Assembly (NCBI GenBank): GCA_036496025.1
Contig: DASXLW010000120.1
Location: 1-64,000 of the forward strand
Direction of reading: 5' to 3'
DNA length: 64,000 nt
From: PALSA-505 sp036496025
GTDB taxonomy: Bacteria > Actinomycetota > Actinomycetes > Streptosporangiales > Streptosporangiaceae
Shown in pieces: positions 1 to 7,647 of this stretch. The notes under the pieces were generated by a model that had not been told where the DNA came from, made no database searches, and saw only the letters and a list, made by a program, of their open reading frames with translations. Made by a program: the position numbers and the translations under genes. Positions within the stretch are counted from its first letter, which is position 1. The number at the start of each line of letters is the position of its first letter.

Positions 1-153
1 GTTCACGACGAGTTGGTCTTCGAGGTCGCGCACGGTGAGCTGGAGGACCTTCGCGCGCTGGTGACCACGCGCATGTGCGGCGCGTTCCAGCTCAGCGTGC
101 CGCTGGAGGTGTCTTTCGGCACCGGCCGCAGCTGGGAGGAAGCAGGCCACTGA
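1..153 (+). CDS. polA: DNA polymerase I, C-terminal end (partial)
   Basis: The first 50 codons are open from the window edge and end in TGA. The peptide begins VHDELVFEV, which is the motif C region of family A DNA polymerases (the palm HDE, where His-Asp contribute to catalysis), and it finishes with the usual actinobacterial tail ending EVSFGTGRSWEEAGH. Only the last part of the polymerase domain is present, so nothing can be said of the exonuclease domains. It lies upstream of rpsA in the same direction, a common actinobacterial arrangement. Confidence 0.88.
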   Translation, partial: VHDELVFEVAHGELEDLRALVTTRMCGAFQLSVPLEVSFGTGRSWEEAGH

Positions 154-186
154 GGCGCGGGGCAGGTCTCGGTTTGGCACCTGCGA

Positions 187-215
187 TTGACCCTTTGGCG
201 CGGCTCTCATATTCT
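187..215 (+). promoter_or_regulatory. Probable sigma-A promoter of rpsA
   Basis: TTGACC at 187-192 and TATTCT at 210-215 are separated by exactly 17 bp, close to the housekeeping consensus. Transcription would start near 222, giving an untranslated leader of about 170 nt before the rpsA ATG at 395. A long leader is known for rpsA in other bacteria, where it can carry autoregulation; no regulatory structure was proven here. Confidence 0.65.
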
Positions 216-394
216 GAACGACGCGCCGTGTTCTGGTGCAGTCCGCCATGGCCAGGCACAGTCGCGTCTGCCCTCCGGGCTGTCGCGGCTGGTCAGGTCG
301 GCCAGGCAAATCCAGTGCACCTGTTAGCCCTAACGGAGGGGGCTGGCGGTTGAGCGCGCCCAACTACATTGTGTCCGCCGGAGCCAACCCACAC

Positions 395-1891
395 ATGACG
401 AGCAGCACGCAGACCAGTCCGACGCCCAAGGTGGCGGTCAACGACATCGGGTCGCAGGAGGAATTCCTCGCCGCGATCGACGAGACCATCAAGTACTTCA
501 ACGACGGCGACATTGTCGAAGGGACAGTCGTCAAGGTCGATCGAGACGAGGTCTTGCTCGATATCGGCTACAAGACCGAGGGCGTGATCCCCTCGCGTGA
601 GTTGTCGATCAAGCACGATGTCGACCCTCATGACGTGGTCAAGACCGGTGAGCACATCGAGGCCCTGGTCCTGCAGAAGGAGGACAAGGAAGGGCGCCTC
701 ATCCTGTCCAAGAAGCGGGCTCAGTACGAGCGCGCCTGGGGCACGATCGAGAAGATCAAGGATGAGGACGGCGTCGTCACCGGCACGGTGATCGAGGTCG
801 TCAAGGGCGGCCTGATCCTCGACATCGGGCTGCGCGGGTTCCTGCCGGCCTCGCTGGTCGGGATGCGCCGGGTGCGCGACCTGCAGCCGTACGTGGGCAG
901 GCAGATCGAGGCGAAGATCATCGAGCTGGACAAGAACCGCAACAACGTGGTGCTGTCCCGGCGCGCCTGGCTGGAGCAGACCCAGTCGGAGGTCCGGCAG
1001 AACTTCCTGAACACGCTGCAGAAGGGCCAGATCCGCAAGGGCGTGGTCTCCTCGATCGTCAACTTCGGCGCGTTCGTGGACCTGGGCGGCGTGGACGGCC
1101 TGGTCCACGTATCGGAGCTGTCCTGGAAGCACATCGACCACCCCGGCGAGGTGGTCGAGGTGGGCCAGGAGGTCACCGTCGAGGTGCTGGACGTGGACCT
1201 GGACCGCGAGCGGGTCTCGCTGTCACTGAAGTCCACCCAGGAAGACCCGTGGCAGCAGTTCGCCCGGACGCACCAGATCGGCCAGGTCGTTCCCGGCCGG
1301 GTCACCAAGCTGGTGCCGTTCGGCGCGTTCGTCCGGGTCGAGGAGGGCATCGAGGGCCTGGGTCACATCTCCGAGCTGGCCGACCGGCACGTGGAGATCC
1401 CCGAGCAGGTCGTGCAGGTCGGCGACGAGATCTTCGTCAAGATCATCGACATCGACCTGGACCGGCGGCGGATCAGCCTGTCGCTCAAGCAGGCCAACGA
1501 GGGCACGATCGGCGAGGCCGTCGGCGACGAGTTCGACCCGACCCTGTACGGCATGCCTGCCACCTATGACGAGCACGGCGAGTACGTCTACCCCGAGGGC
1601 TTCGACGCCGAGACGGGCGAGTGGCTCGATGGGTACGACAAGCAGCGCGAGGAGTGGGAGCGCCAGTACGCGCAGGCCCGGTCCCGGTTCGAGGCGCACC
1701 GCCGCCAGGTGGAGGAGGCGCGCAAGGGCGACGACGGCGCCGGCGGCGACGACGACGCCGGCGGCGACGACGGCGCAAGCCCGGCGGCCGCTCCGCAGGA
1801 CTCCGACGACGACGGCGGCGCCACCGGCGCGCTGGCCTCCGACGAGGCACTGGCGGCGCTGCGCGACAAGCTGTCCGGCGGGCAGGACTGA
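395..1891 (+). CDS. rpsA: 30S ribosomal protein S1
   Basis: A 498-residue protein that binds mRNA on the small ribosomal subunit and helps initiation. Four S1 (OB-fold) repeats are visible, near residues 35-105, 120-190, 208-278 and 293-365; each has the pattern GTV or GVV, then FGAFVDLG or a variant, then GLVHVSEL. The start ATG at 395 gives the usual actinobacterial N terminus; the frame stays open upstream to 236 but that part is low in similarity to anything expected. After the fourth repeat there is a YDEHGEYVYPEGFD segment and an acidic tail with repeated Gly-Asp-Asp units, typical of actinobacterial S1. Essential housekeeping gene; coaE follows 15 bp later. Confidence 0.97.
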   Translation: MTSSTQTSPTPKVAVNDIGSQEEFLAAIDETIKYFNDGDIVEGTVVKVDRDEVLLDIGYKTEGVIPSRELSIKHDVDPHDVVKTGEHIEALVLQKEDKEGRLILSKKRAQYERAWGTIEKIKDEDGVVTGTVIEVVKGGLILDIGLRGFLPASLVGMRRVRDLQPYVGRQIEAKIIELDKNRNNVVLSRRAWLEQTQSEVRQNFLNTLQKGQIRKGVVSSIVNFGAFVDLGGVDGLVHVSELSWKHIDHPGEVVEVGQEVTVEVLDVDLDRERVSLSLKSTQEDPWQQFARTHQIGQVVPGRVTKLVPFGAFVRVEEGIEGLGHISELADRHVEIPEQVVQVGDEIFVKIIDIDLDRRRISLSLKQANEGTIGEAVGDEFDPTLYGMPATYDEHGEYVYPEGFDAETGEWLDGYDKQREEWERQYAQARSRFEAHRRQVEEARKGDDGAGGDDDAGGDDGASPAAAPQDSDDDGGATGALASDEALAALRDKLSGGQD

Positions 1892-1906
1892 CCAGCACCG
1901 CCCGGC

Positions 1907-2506
1907 GTGCTCAAGGTCGGGCTCACCGGCGGGATCGCCGCCGGCAAGAGCGAGGTGTCACGGCGTCTCGCTGAGCGGGGTGCGGTGATCATCGACGCCG
2001 ACGCGGTCGCCCGCGAGGTCGTCGCCCCCGGCACGCGCGGGCTGGCCGAGATCACCGCCGCGTTCGGCCCCGGGGTGCTCGACGCCGGCGGCGCACTGGA
2101 CCGCGGCAGGCTCGGCGAGATCGTGTTCGCCGATTCCGCGCTGCTCGGCAAGCTCAACGCGATCGTCCATCCTTGGGTAGCCGAACGGATGCTGGAGATC
2201 GAGCGCGCCGCCCCGCCGGACGCCATCGTGGTTCACGACGTGCCGCTGCTGGCCGAGAACCGGCTGGCCGGCCAGTACGACGTGGTCGTCGTCGTCGACG
2301 TGCCGGCGGAGGTCCAGCTCGATCGGCTGACCCGGCAGCGCCGCATGCCGGAGGACCAGGCGCGGGAGCGGATGGACGCCCAGGCCAGCCGGGCCGAGCG
2401 GCTGGAGATCGCCGACATCGTGGTGGACAACTCCGGCTCGCTGGCTGACCTCGACCGCCGGGTCGACGGCCTGTGGGAGGAGTTGACGGCCCGTGGGAAG
2501 AACTGA
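1907..2506 (+). CDS. coaE: Dephospho-CoA kinase
   Basis: A 199-residue cytosolic kinase that phosphorylates the 3'-hydroxyl of dephospho-CoA in the last step of coenzyme A synthesis. The GTG start is immediately followed by the P-loop GLTGGIAAGKS. IIDADAVAREVV and VHDVPLLAEN are the CoA-binding and lid-side motifs of the family. Length matches the single-domain form; some actinobacteria have a C-terminal UPF0157 (GrpB) fusion, which is absent here. The 15-bp gap to rpsA suggests co-transcription. Confidence 0.95.
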   Translation: MLKVGLTGGIAAGKSEVSRRLAERGAVIIDADAVAREVVAPGTRGLAEITAAFGPGVLDAGGALDRGRLGEIVFADSALLGKLNAIVHPWVAERMLEIERAAPPDAIVVHDVPLLAENRLAGQYDVVVVVDVPAEVQLDRLTRQRRMPEDQARERMDAQASRAERLEIADIVVDNSGSLADLDRRVDGLWEELTARGKN

Positions 2507-2611
2507 GCCGCCGCGAGCGCTGACTGTTGGTGGCCGCTTTGTCGTACCGGCCGCCTAGAGTGAGCGAGTGAGAGTGCAAGAGAACGCTGTGCCAGTCCGG
2601 GGGGTGCCGTC

Positions 2612-4759
2612 ATGCGCCCGGTGACCGACCTGCAGCGCAAGGTCGCGCCGTTCCAGGTGGTCACGGACATGGTCCCGGCGGGCGACCAGCCGCAGGCCAT
2701 CGCCGAGATGGAACGGCGGATCCGGGCCGGGGAGAAGGACACCGTGCTGCTCGGTGCCACCGGCACCGGCAAGACCGCGACGATCGCCTGGCTGGCGGAG
2801 AAGCTGCAGCGGCCGACCCTGGTCATGCTGCCGAACAAGACGCTCGCCGCCCAGTTCGCCAACGAGCTGCGCGAGATGCTGCCGCACAACGCGATCGAGT
2901 ACTTCGTCTCCTACTACGACTACTACCAGCCCGAAGCGTACATCCCGCAGACCGACACCTACATCGAGAAGGACTCCTCGATCAACGACGAGGTGGAGCG
3001 GCTGCGGCACTCGGCGACGAACTCGCTGCTCACCCGGCGGGACACGATCGTGGTCGCGTCCGTCTCCTGCATCTACGGCCTCGGCACGCCGCAGGAGTAC
3101 GTGGACCGGATGGTCACGCTCAAGGTGGGCGAGACGATCGAGCGGGACGCGCTGCTGCGCAAGCTGGTTGGCATGCAGTACGTGCGCAACGACGTCGCGT
3201 TCACCCGGGGCACGTTCCGGGTACGCGGCGACACGATCGAGGTCATCCCGGTCTACGAGGAGCTCGCCGTCCGGATCGAGATGTTCGGCGACGAGATCGA
3301 GCGGCTGATGACGCTGCACCCGCTGACCGGCGAGGTGATGACCGAGGACGAGGAGGTCCACCTGTTCCCGGCCTCGCACTATGTCGCGGGTCCGGAGCGG
3401 ATGGAGCGCGCGATCGCCGGGATCGAGATCGAGCTGGCCCAGCGGCTGGCCGAGCTGGAGCGGCAGGGCAAGCTGCTCGAGGCGCAGCGGCTGCGCATGC
3501 GCACCACCTACGACATCGAGATGCTGCGCCAGATCGGCAGCTGCGCGGGGATCGAGAACTACTCGCGGCACATCGACGGCCGCGAGGCCGGCAGCCCGCC
3601 CAACACGCTGCTCGACTACTTCCCCGAGGACTTCCTGCTCGTGATCGACGAGTCGCACAACACGGTGCCGCAGATCGGGGCCATGTACGAGGGCGACGTG
3701 TCCCGCAAGCGGGCGCTGGTCGAGCACGGCTTCCGGCTGCCGAGCGCGATCGACAACCGCCCGCTGACCTGGGATGAGTTCGGCGAGCGCATCGGCCAGA
3801 CCGTCTACCTGTCGGCCACGCCGGGCCCGTACGAGCTGAAGCAGGTCCGCGGCGACGTGGTCGAGCAGGTGATCAGGCCGACCGGGCTGGTCGATCCCCA
3901 GGTCATCGTCAAGCCGACCAAGGGCCAGATCGACGACCTGGTGGACGAGATCAGGCAGCGCGCCGAGCGGAGCGAACGGGTGCTGGTCACCACGCTGACC
4001 AAGAAGATGGCCGAGGACCTCACCGACTACCTGCTCGAACTCGGCGTCCGGGCCCGTTACCTGCACAGCGAGGTGGACACGCTGCGCCGGGTGGAACTGC
4101 TGCGTGAGCTGCGGATCGGCCAGTACGACGTGCTGGTCGGGATCAACCTGCTCCGGGAAGGGCTGGACCTGCCCGAGGTTTCGCTGGTGTCGATCCTGGA
4201 CGCGGACAAGGAGGGCTTCCTGCGCTCGGGGACCTCGCTGATCCAGACCATCGGCCGGGCAGCGCGAAACGTCTCCGGCCAGGTGCACATGTACGCCGAC
4301 GTGGTGACCCCGTCGATGCAGCGGGCGATCGACGAGACCAACCGGCGCCGCGAGAAGCAGGTCGCCTACAACACCGCTCGCGGGATCGACCCGATGCCGC
4401 TGCGCAAGCGGATCGCCGACATCCTGGACCAGCTCATGCGGGAGGATGCGGACACCGAGCAGCTGCTCGGCGGCGGCGGGCGGCAGCAGAGCCGGGGCAA
4501 GAGCCCGGTCCCCGGGCTGTCGTCCCGGGCGCGCGGGCGCACCGCGGGTGGCCGCGCGGAGGCCGGCCAGGGCGGCCGGGGCGACGCCGGCGCGGAGCAG
4601 AGCGAGGCCCGCCGGGAAGTGCTGGATCTCATCAGCCAGCTCACCGAGCAGATGCACGCCGCCGCTGCGGAGCTGCAGTTCGAGATCGCCGCCCGGCTGC
4701 GGGACGAGATCCGCGAGCTCAAGCACGAGCTGCGCGGCATGCAGGCGGCCGGCGTCTGA
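2612..4759 (+). CDS. uvrB: Excinuclease ABC subunit UvrB
   Basis: A 715-residue damage-verifying helicase subunit of the UvrABC nucleotide excision repair complex. Visible motifs are Walker A GATGTGKTAT near residue 50, the beta-hairpin VSYYDYYQPEAYIP that clamps DNA, the DE of helicase motif II (LVIDESH), QTIGRAARN of motif VI, and a C-terminal UVR domain (residues about 665-710) that contacts UvrC. A disordered Arg/Gly linker precedes the UVR domain. The ATG at 2612 follows a GGGGGGTG ribosome site. No perfect LexA box was seen in the 105-bp upstream gap; a TAGAGT at 2556 may be a -10, but no properly spaced -35 was found. Confidence 0.97.
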   Translation: MRPVTDLQRKVAPFQVVTDMVPAGDQPQAIAEMERRIRAGEKDTVLLGATGTGKTATIAWLAEKLQRPTLVMLPNKTLAAQFANELREMLPHNAIEYFVSYYDYYQPEAYIPQTDTYIEKDSSINDEVERLRHSATNSLLTRRDTIVVASVSCIYGLGTPQEYVDRMVTLKVGETIERDALLRKLVGMQYVRNDVAFTRGTFRVRGDTIEVIPVYEELAVRIEMFGDEIERLMTLHPLTGEVMTEDEEVHLFPASHYVAGPERMERAIAGIEIELAQRLAELERQGKLLEAQRLRMRTTYDIEMLRQIGSCAGIENYSRHIDGREAGSPPNTLLDYFPEDFLLVIDESHNTVPQIGAMYEGDVSRKRALVEHGFRLPSAIDNRPLTWDEFGERIGQTVYLSATPGPYELKQVRGDVVEQVIRPTGLVDPQVIVKPTKGQIDDLVDEIRQRAERSERVLVTTLTKKMAEDLTDYLLELGVRARYLHSEVDTLRRVELLRELRIGQYDVLVGINLLREGLDLPEVSLVSILDADKEGFLRSGTSLIQTIGRAARNVSGQVHMYADVVTPSMQRAIDETNRRREKQVAYNTARGIDPMPLRKRIADILDQLMREDADTEQLLGGGGRQQSRGKSPVPGLSSRARGRTAGGRAEAGQGGRGDAGAEQSEARREVLDLISQLTEQMHAAAAELQFEIAARLRDEIRELKHELRGMQAAGV

Positions 4760-4775
4760 GCCCGGCGCCGGGGGG

Positions 4776-5294
4776 CTAGTCGCCGGTCACACCGTCGATC
4801 TGTTCCCGGAGGATGTCGGCGTGACCGTTGTGCCGCGCGTACTCCTCGAACAGGTGCATGTAGACCCAGCGCAGGTCGATGGTCTCGTCGCGGTGCCGGA
4901 ACGTATCGTCCAGTGATCGGCCTTCGGCGGCCTGCCGGGCCAGCTCGCACTCCCGGGTGAACGCAGCGAAGTCGGCCTCGGCCCCGCTGGCCTCGGCGAA
5001 GTCGAAGTCGCCGTCGAGCGCTTCGTCGGAGCAGTACAGGTAACCGAGCCCGGCCTGGCCGGCGAACCGGAGCCTGAACCACGCACGTTCCACCTCAGCC
5101 ATGTGCCTGACCAGCCCGAGCAATGACAGCGACGACGGAGCAACGGCCCGCCGGGCCAGCTGCTCGCCCGTCAGGCCCTGGCATTTGAACAGCAGCGTCT
5201 CGCGGTAATAGTCCAGCCAGGCCTCCAGCGAGGCGCGCTCGCCGGCGACCGTCGGCGGCTCGGTGCGGATTACCTTGGGTGCGGTCCACGTCAT
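4776..5294 (-). CDS. DinB-like (DUF664) protein
   Basis: A 172-residue protein of the DinB/DUF664 metalloenzyme superfamily, a four-helix bundle fold shared with mycothiol- and bacillithiol-dependent enzymes. The expected metal-ligand histidines are in LVRHMAEVERAWF and in HLFEEYARHNGHAD near the C terminus. The ATG at 5294 gives a natural N terminus (MTWTAPKVIRTEPP); longer upstream starts would add about 80 low-complexity residues. It is convergent with uvrB (16-bp gap) and divergent from the HAD gene. The substrate is unknown; mycothiol-dependent chemistry is only a family-level suggestion. Confidence 0.85.
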   Translation of the reverse strand: MTWTAPKVIRTEPPTVAGERASLEAWLDYYRETLLFKCQGLTGEQLARRAVAPSSLSLLGLVRHMAEVERAWFRLRFAGQAGLGYLYCSDEALDGDFDFAEASGAEADFAAFTRECELARQAAEGRSLDDTFRHRDETIDLRWVYMHLFEEYARHNGHADILREQIDGVTGD

Positions 5295-5436
5295 CACGCC
5301 ATCGTCGTGTAGCCGCTGGACGGCGGCAACACGTTTTGCCCGCTGCCCGCGCGGCCTCCGGTCCGCCGGTCCTGACGGTGGCCGATGGCAGACTGGTGGC
5401 GGCGTTCGGGATCTGTCTCCTGCAGAAAGGGCCGGA

Positions 5437-6057
5437 ATGTCCTGGGTGGTGTTCGACTTCGGCGGCGTCATCGGCACGCACCAGCCTGAGGACGATGTGG
5501 CCGCCATGGCGGCGGCCGCCGGGGTGACCACGGCCGAGTTCGGCCGTGCCTACTGGCCGCCCCGCTTCGCCTACGACATCGCAGAACTGTCCGCCGAGAC
5601 CTTCTGGCAGGACGTCGCCGACCGACTCGGCCGGTCCTTCACCCGCCCGCAGATCGCAGAGCTCGTCAGGCTGGACGTCGCCAGCTGGTCGCACCTGTGC
5701 GAGGGCACGGTCCGGCTGATTCACGACCTGAAGTCGGCCGGCCAGCGGCTGGCCGTGCTGTCCAACCAGCCTCGCGAGCAGGCCGAGGTGGTGGCCGAGA
5801 TGCCGGTGGCCCGGCACTTCGACCACCTGCTGTTCAGCTGTGACTTCAAGGCGGGCAAGCCGGACCCCGGCTGCTTCAGCCAGGCGCTCTCCCGGCTCGG
5901 TGTGCCCGCCGAGGAAGTGATCTTGATCGATGACCGCGAGGACAACGTCAGGGCCGCCCTCGCGATGGGCATGCGCGCCATCCGGTTCACCAGCCCGGAC
6001 CAGGCCCGGACCGCGCTCGCCGGAATCGTCGGGCCGGATGGCCTGCGACCCGGCTGA
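5437..6057 (+). CDS. HAD-family hydrolase (IA subfamily)
   Basis: A 206-residue phosphatase-like protein. The first catalytic Asp motif is VVFDFGGVIG directly after the start, motif II is VLSNQ, the lysine is in CDFKAGKPDP, and motif III is LIDDREDNV. This set defines haloacid-dehalogenase subfamily IA, close to YihX-like sugar or nucleotide phosphatases and epoxide-hydrolase N-domain-like proteins. The ATG at 5437 is preceded by GAAAGGG. The substrate cannot be deduced. Confidence 0.88.
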   Translation: MSWVVFDFGGVIGTHQPEDDVAAMAAAAGVTTAEFGRAYWPPRFAYDIAELSAETFWQDVADRLGRSFTRPQIAELVRLDVASWSHLCEGTVRLIHDLKSAGQRLAVLSNQPREQAEVVAEMPVARHFDHLLFSCDFKAGKPDPGCFSQALSRLGVPAEEVILIDDREDNVRAALAMGMRAIRFTSPDQARTALAGIVGPDGLRPG

Positions 6058-6141
6058 GCCGATGACGGCCCGCCGGGCCGGCCCCGGGCTGACGCTGGGC
6101 AAGAGTCCGGCCGGGCAAAAACTGAGCGTAAGGTCGGAAAC

Positions 6142-7062
6142 GTGCTGGCGAGTCTGATCGCGGTGGTGGTCGCCCCCCTGTTCTACGGGGTGGCGGCCGT
6201 CATGCAGGCCATGGCCGTCCGGGCCGCGAGCCGGCCCGCGGGCCCGCAGGGCACGGGGGCGTTCTCCGGTGTCGATCCCGGCCTGGTCGTCCGCATGTTC
6301 CGGCAGTGGCGGTTCGTGGCCAGCCTGGGCCTGGACATCCTGGGGTTCATCGCACAGCTCATCGCGCTGCACCGCCTGCCGCTGTTCGCCGTTCAGGCGA
6401 TCATCGCCTCCAACCTGGCCGTCACCGCCGTGTGCGCCTCCTGGCTGATGGGCGTGGCCCTGGGCTGGCGGGAGTGGGTGGCCGTGGGCGGGATCATCGT
6501 GGGGGTCGGGCTGCTCGGCGCCTCGGCCGGGGGGGAGGGCGCGGCCGACGTCGGGAACACGTTCAAGCTGGCACTCATCGTGGCCGTGGCCGGCATCGGC
6601 ATGATCGGCCTGGCCGCCGCCCGGCTGCCGGGGTCGGCCCGGACGCCGCTGCTCGGGGCGACGGCCGGCCTGGGCTACGGGGTGCTGGCGGTCGCCGCGC
6701 GGGTGCTGACCGGCTACTCGCCCGCGGTCCTGGTGCGCGATCCCGCTGCTTATGCGCTCGCCGCGGCCGGGATCGTGTCCTTCCTGTTCTACGCGACGGC
6801 ACTGGAGGGCGGGAGCGTGACGGTGGCTGTCGCGGCCGTCGTCCTGGTGGAGACGGTGCCACCCGCGGCCGTGGGGGTCCTGCTGCTCGGTGACAAGACC
6901 AGGCACGGGCTGGCCGGCGTGGCCATCGCCGGGTTCATCGTGGCGGTGATCAGCGCGGTGATGCTCGCCCGGTTCGGCCAGTCCGAGCACGAGGGCCTGA
7001 CCAGAGCGGAATCCAGGCCTGCGCAGTCTCCGGACAGCGACCCGCACCCCGCGACCAGGTGA
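6142..7062 (+). CDS. DMT/EamA-like multi-spanning membrane protein
   Basis: A 306-residue hydrophobic protein with about nine or ten transmembrane segments, a duplicated layout, and Gly/Ala-rich helices such as VAVGGIIVGVGLLGASAGG. This is the pattern of the drug/metabolite transporter superfamily; related actinobacterial proteins are annotated as DMT family permeases or as magnesium-transporter NIPA-like proteins. It starts with GTG at 6142 and ends in a short hydrophilic tail. The cargo is unknown. It converges on the DUF35 gene. Confidence 0.75.
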   Translation: MLASLIAVVVAPLFYGVAAVMQAMAVRAASRPAGPQGTGAFSGVDPGLVVRMFRQWRFVASLGLDILGFIAQLIALHRLPLFAVQAIIASNLAVTAVCASWLMGVALGWREWVAVGGIIVGVGLLGASAGGEGAADVGNTFKLALIVAVAGIGMIGLAAARLPGSARTPLLGATAGLGYGVLAVAARVLTGYSPAVLVRDPAAYALAAAGIVSFLFYATALEGGSVTVAVAAVVLVETVPPAAVGVLLLGDKTRHGLAGVAIAGFIVAVISAVMLARFGQSEHEGLTRAESRPAQSPDSDPHPATR

Positions 7063-7106
7063 TGACCCGCATCCCCTGGACCCGGAGCAGCGCCGCTGAC
7101 CCTGGG

Positions 7107-7634
7107 TTACTCTCCGGCGCGGAACACGGGGTAGCTTTCGCCTTCGGCGGGGTGCACGAAGCGGGCGGTCACCCGTAGCCCGGGCCGAAGCCGGGCGGTT
7201 CCCGTTGCGCCGGTGCCCTCCAGCCGCGTCCGCAGCCACGGTCCCTCGTCGAGTTCCACCAGGGCCAGCACGCTGGGCGCACCAGGAGCCCCGCAGGCAC
7301 CAGGATCAGAATCCTCGGTATCTCCGGAAGTCTCGACGTCCCCAGAAGCCTCGGTGTCACCGGGAGACCCGGCTTCACCAGAGGTCGCGGGGCGGCCGGG
7401 CGGGTTCGCGGGGCCGGGCTTCCCGGCCGGCAGCACCGCCCAGCTGATCAGCCGGCCGTGCCCGGCGGCCTGCTCCCACCGCGGATCGGCATCGCCGCAC
7501 TCGGGGCAGCCCGTGGCCCCCGGGTCAAGCCAGCGATCACAGCGGGCGCAGCGCTTGATCAGCAGGACATCGCGCGCCGCCGCCGCGAAGAACGGGGCTG
7601 AGCGGTCGTCTGCCCGGATGACGCCGATGTCCAT
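7107..7634 (-). CDS. DUF35 zinc-ribbon/OB-fold protein
   Basis: A 175-residue protein with a rubredoxin-like zinc ribbon (CARCDRWLDPGATGCPECG, residues about 30-50) followed by an OB-fold, the architecture of DUF35 proteins that bind acyl-CoA and partner SCP-x type thiolases or Ltp2 aldolases. A low-complexity insertion rich in Ser/Gly/Asp/Thr with repeated SGD/SGDTE units interrupts the region between ribbon and OB strands (about residues 82-115). The likely partner, a thiolase-like gene, lies on the same strand at 10815-11999, separated by helR and an FMN reductase. Only 13 bp separate it from helR, so it is probably in the same transcript. Confidence 0.8.
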   Translation of the reverse strand: MDIGVIRADDRSAPFFAAAARDVLLIKRCARCDRWLDPGATGCPECGDADPRWEQAAGHGRLISWAVLPAGKPGPANPPGRPATSGEAGSPGDTEASGDVETSGDTEDSDPGACGAPGAPSVLALVELDEGPWLRTRLEGTGATGTARLRPGLRVTARFVHPAEGESYPVFRAGE

Positions 7635-7647
7635 CGCCCGCCTCCGC

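Noticed and set aside
236..394. In-frame upstream extension of rpsA
   Set aside because: It lies downstream of the likely promoter but encodes no S1 sequence; the ATG at 395 gives the standard N terminus.
2507..2611. LexA (SOS) box before uvrB
   Set aside because: No copy of the actinobacterial TCGAAC-N4-GTTCGA-type box was visible.
2555..4726. Very long open frame on the strand opposite uvrB
   Set aside because: GC-rich codon usage keeps antisense frames open. The peptide is rich in Leu/Arg/His/Asp without recognisable domains, and the sense frame is a complete UvrB. The same holds for long frames opposite pyrG (12051-13790), the S9 peptidase (34323-36926) and the ABC exporter (43196-45739).
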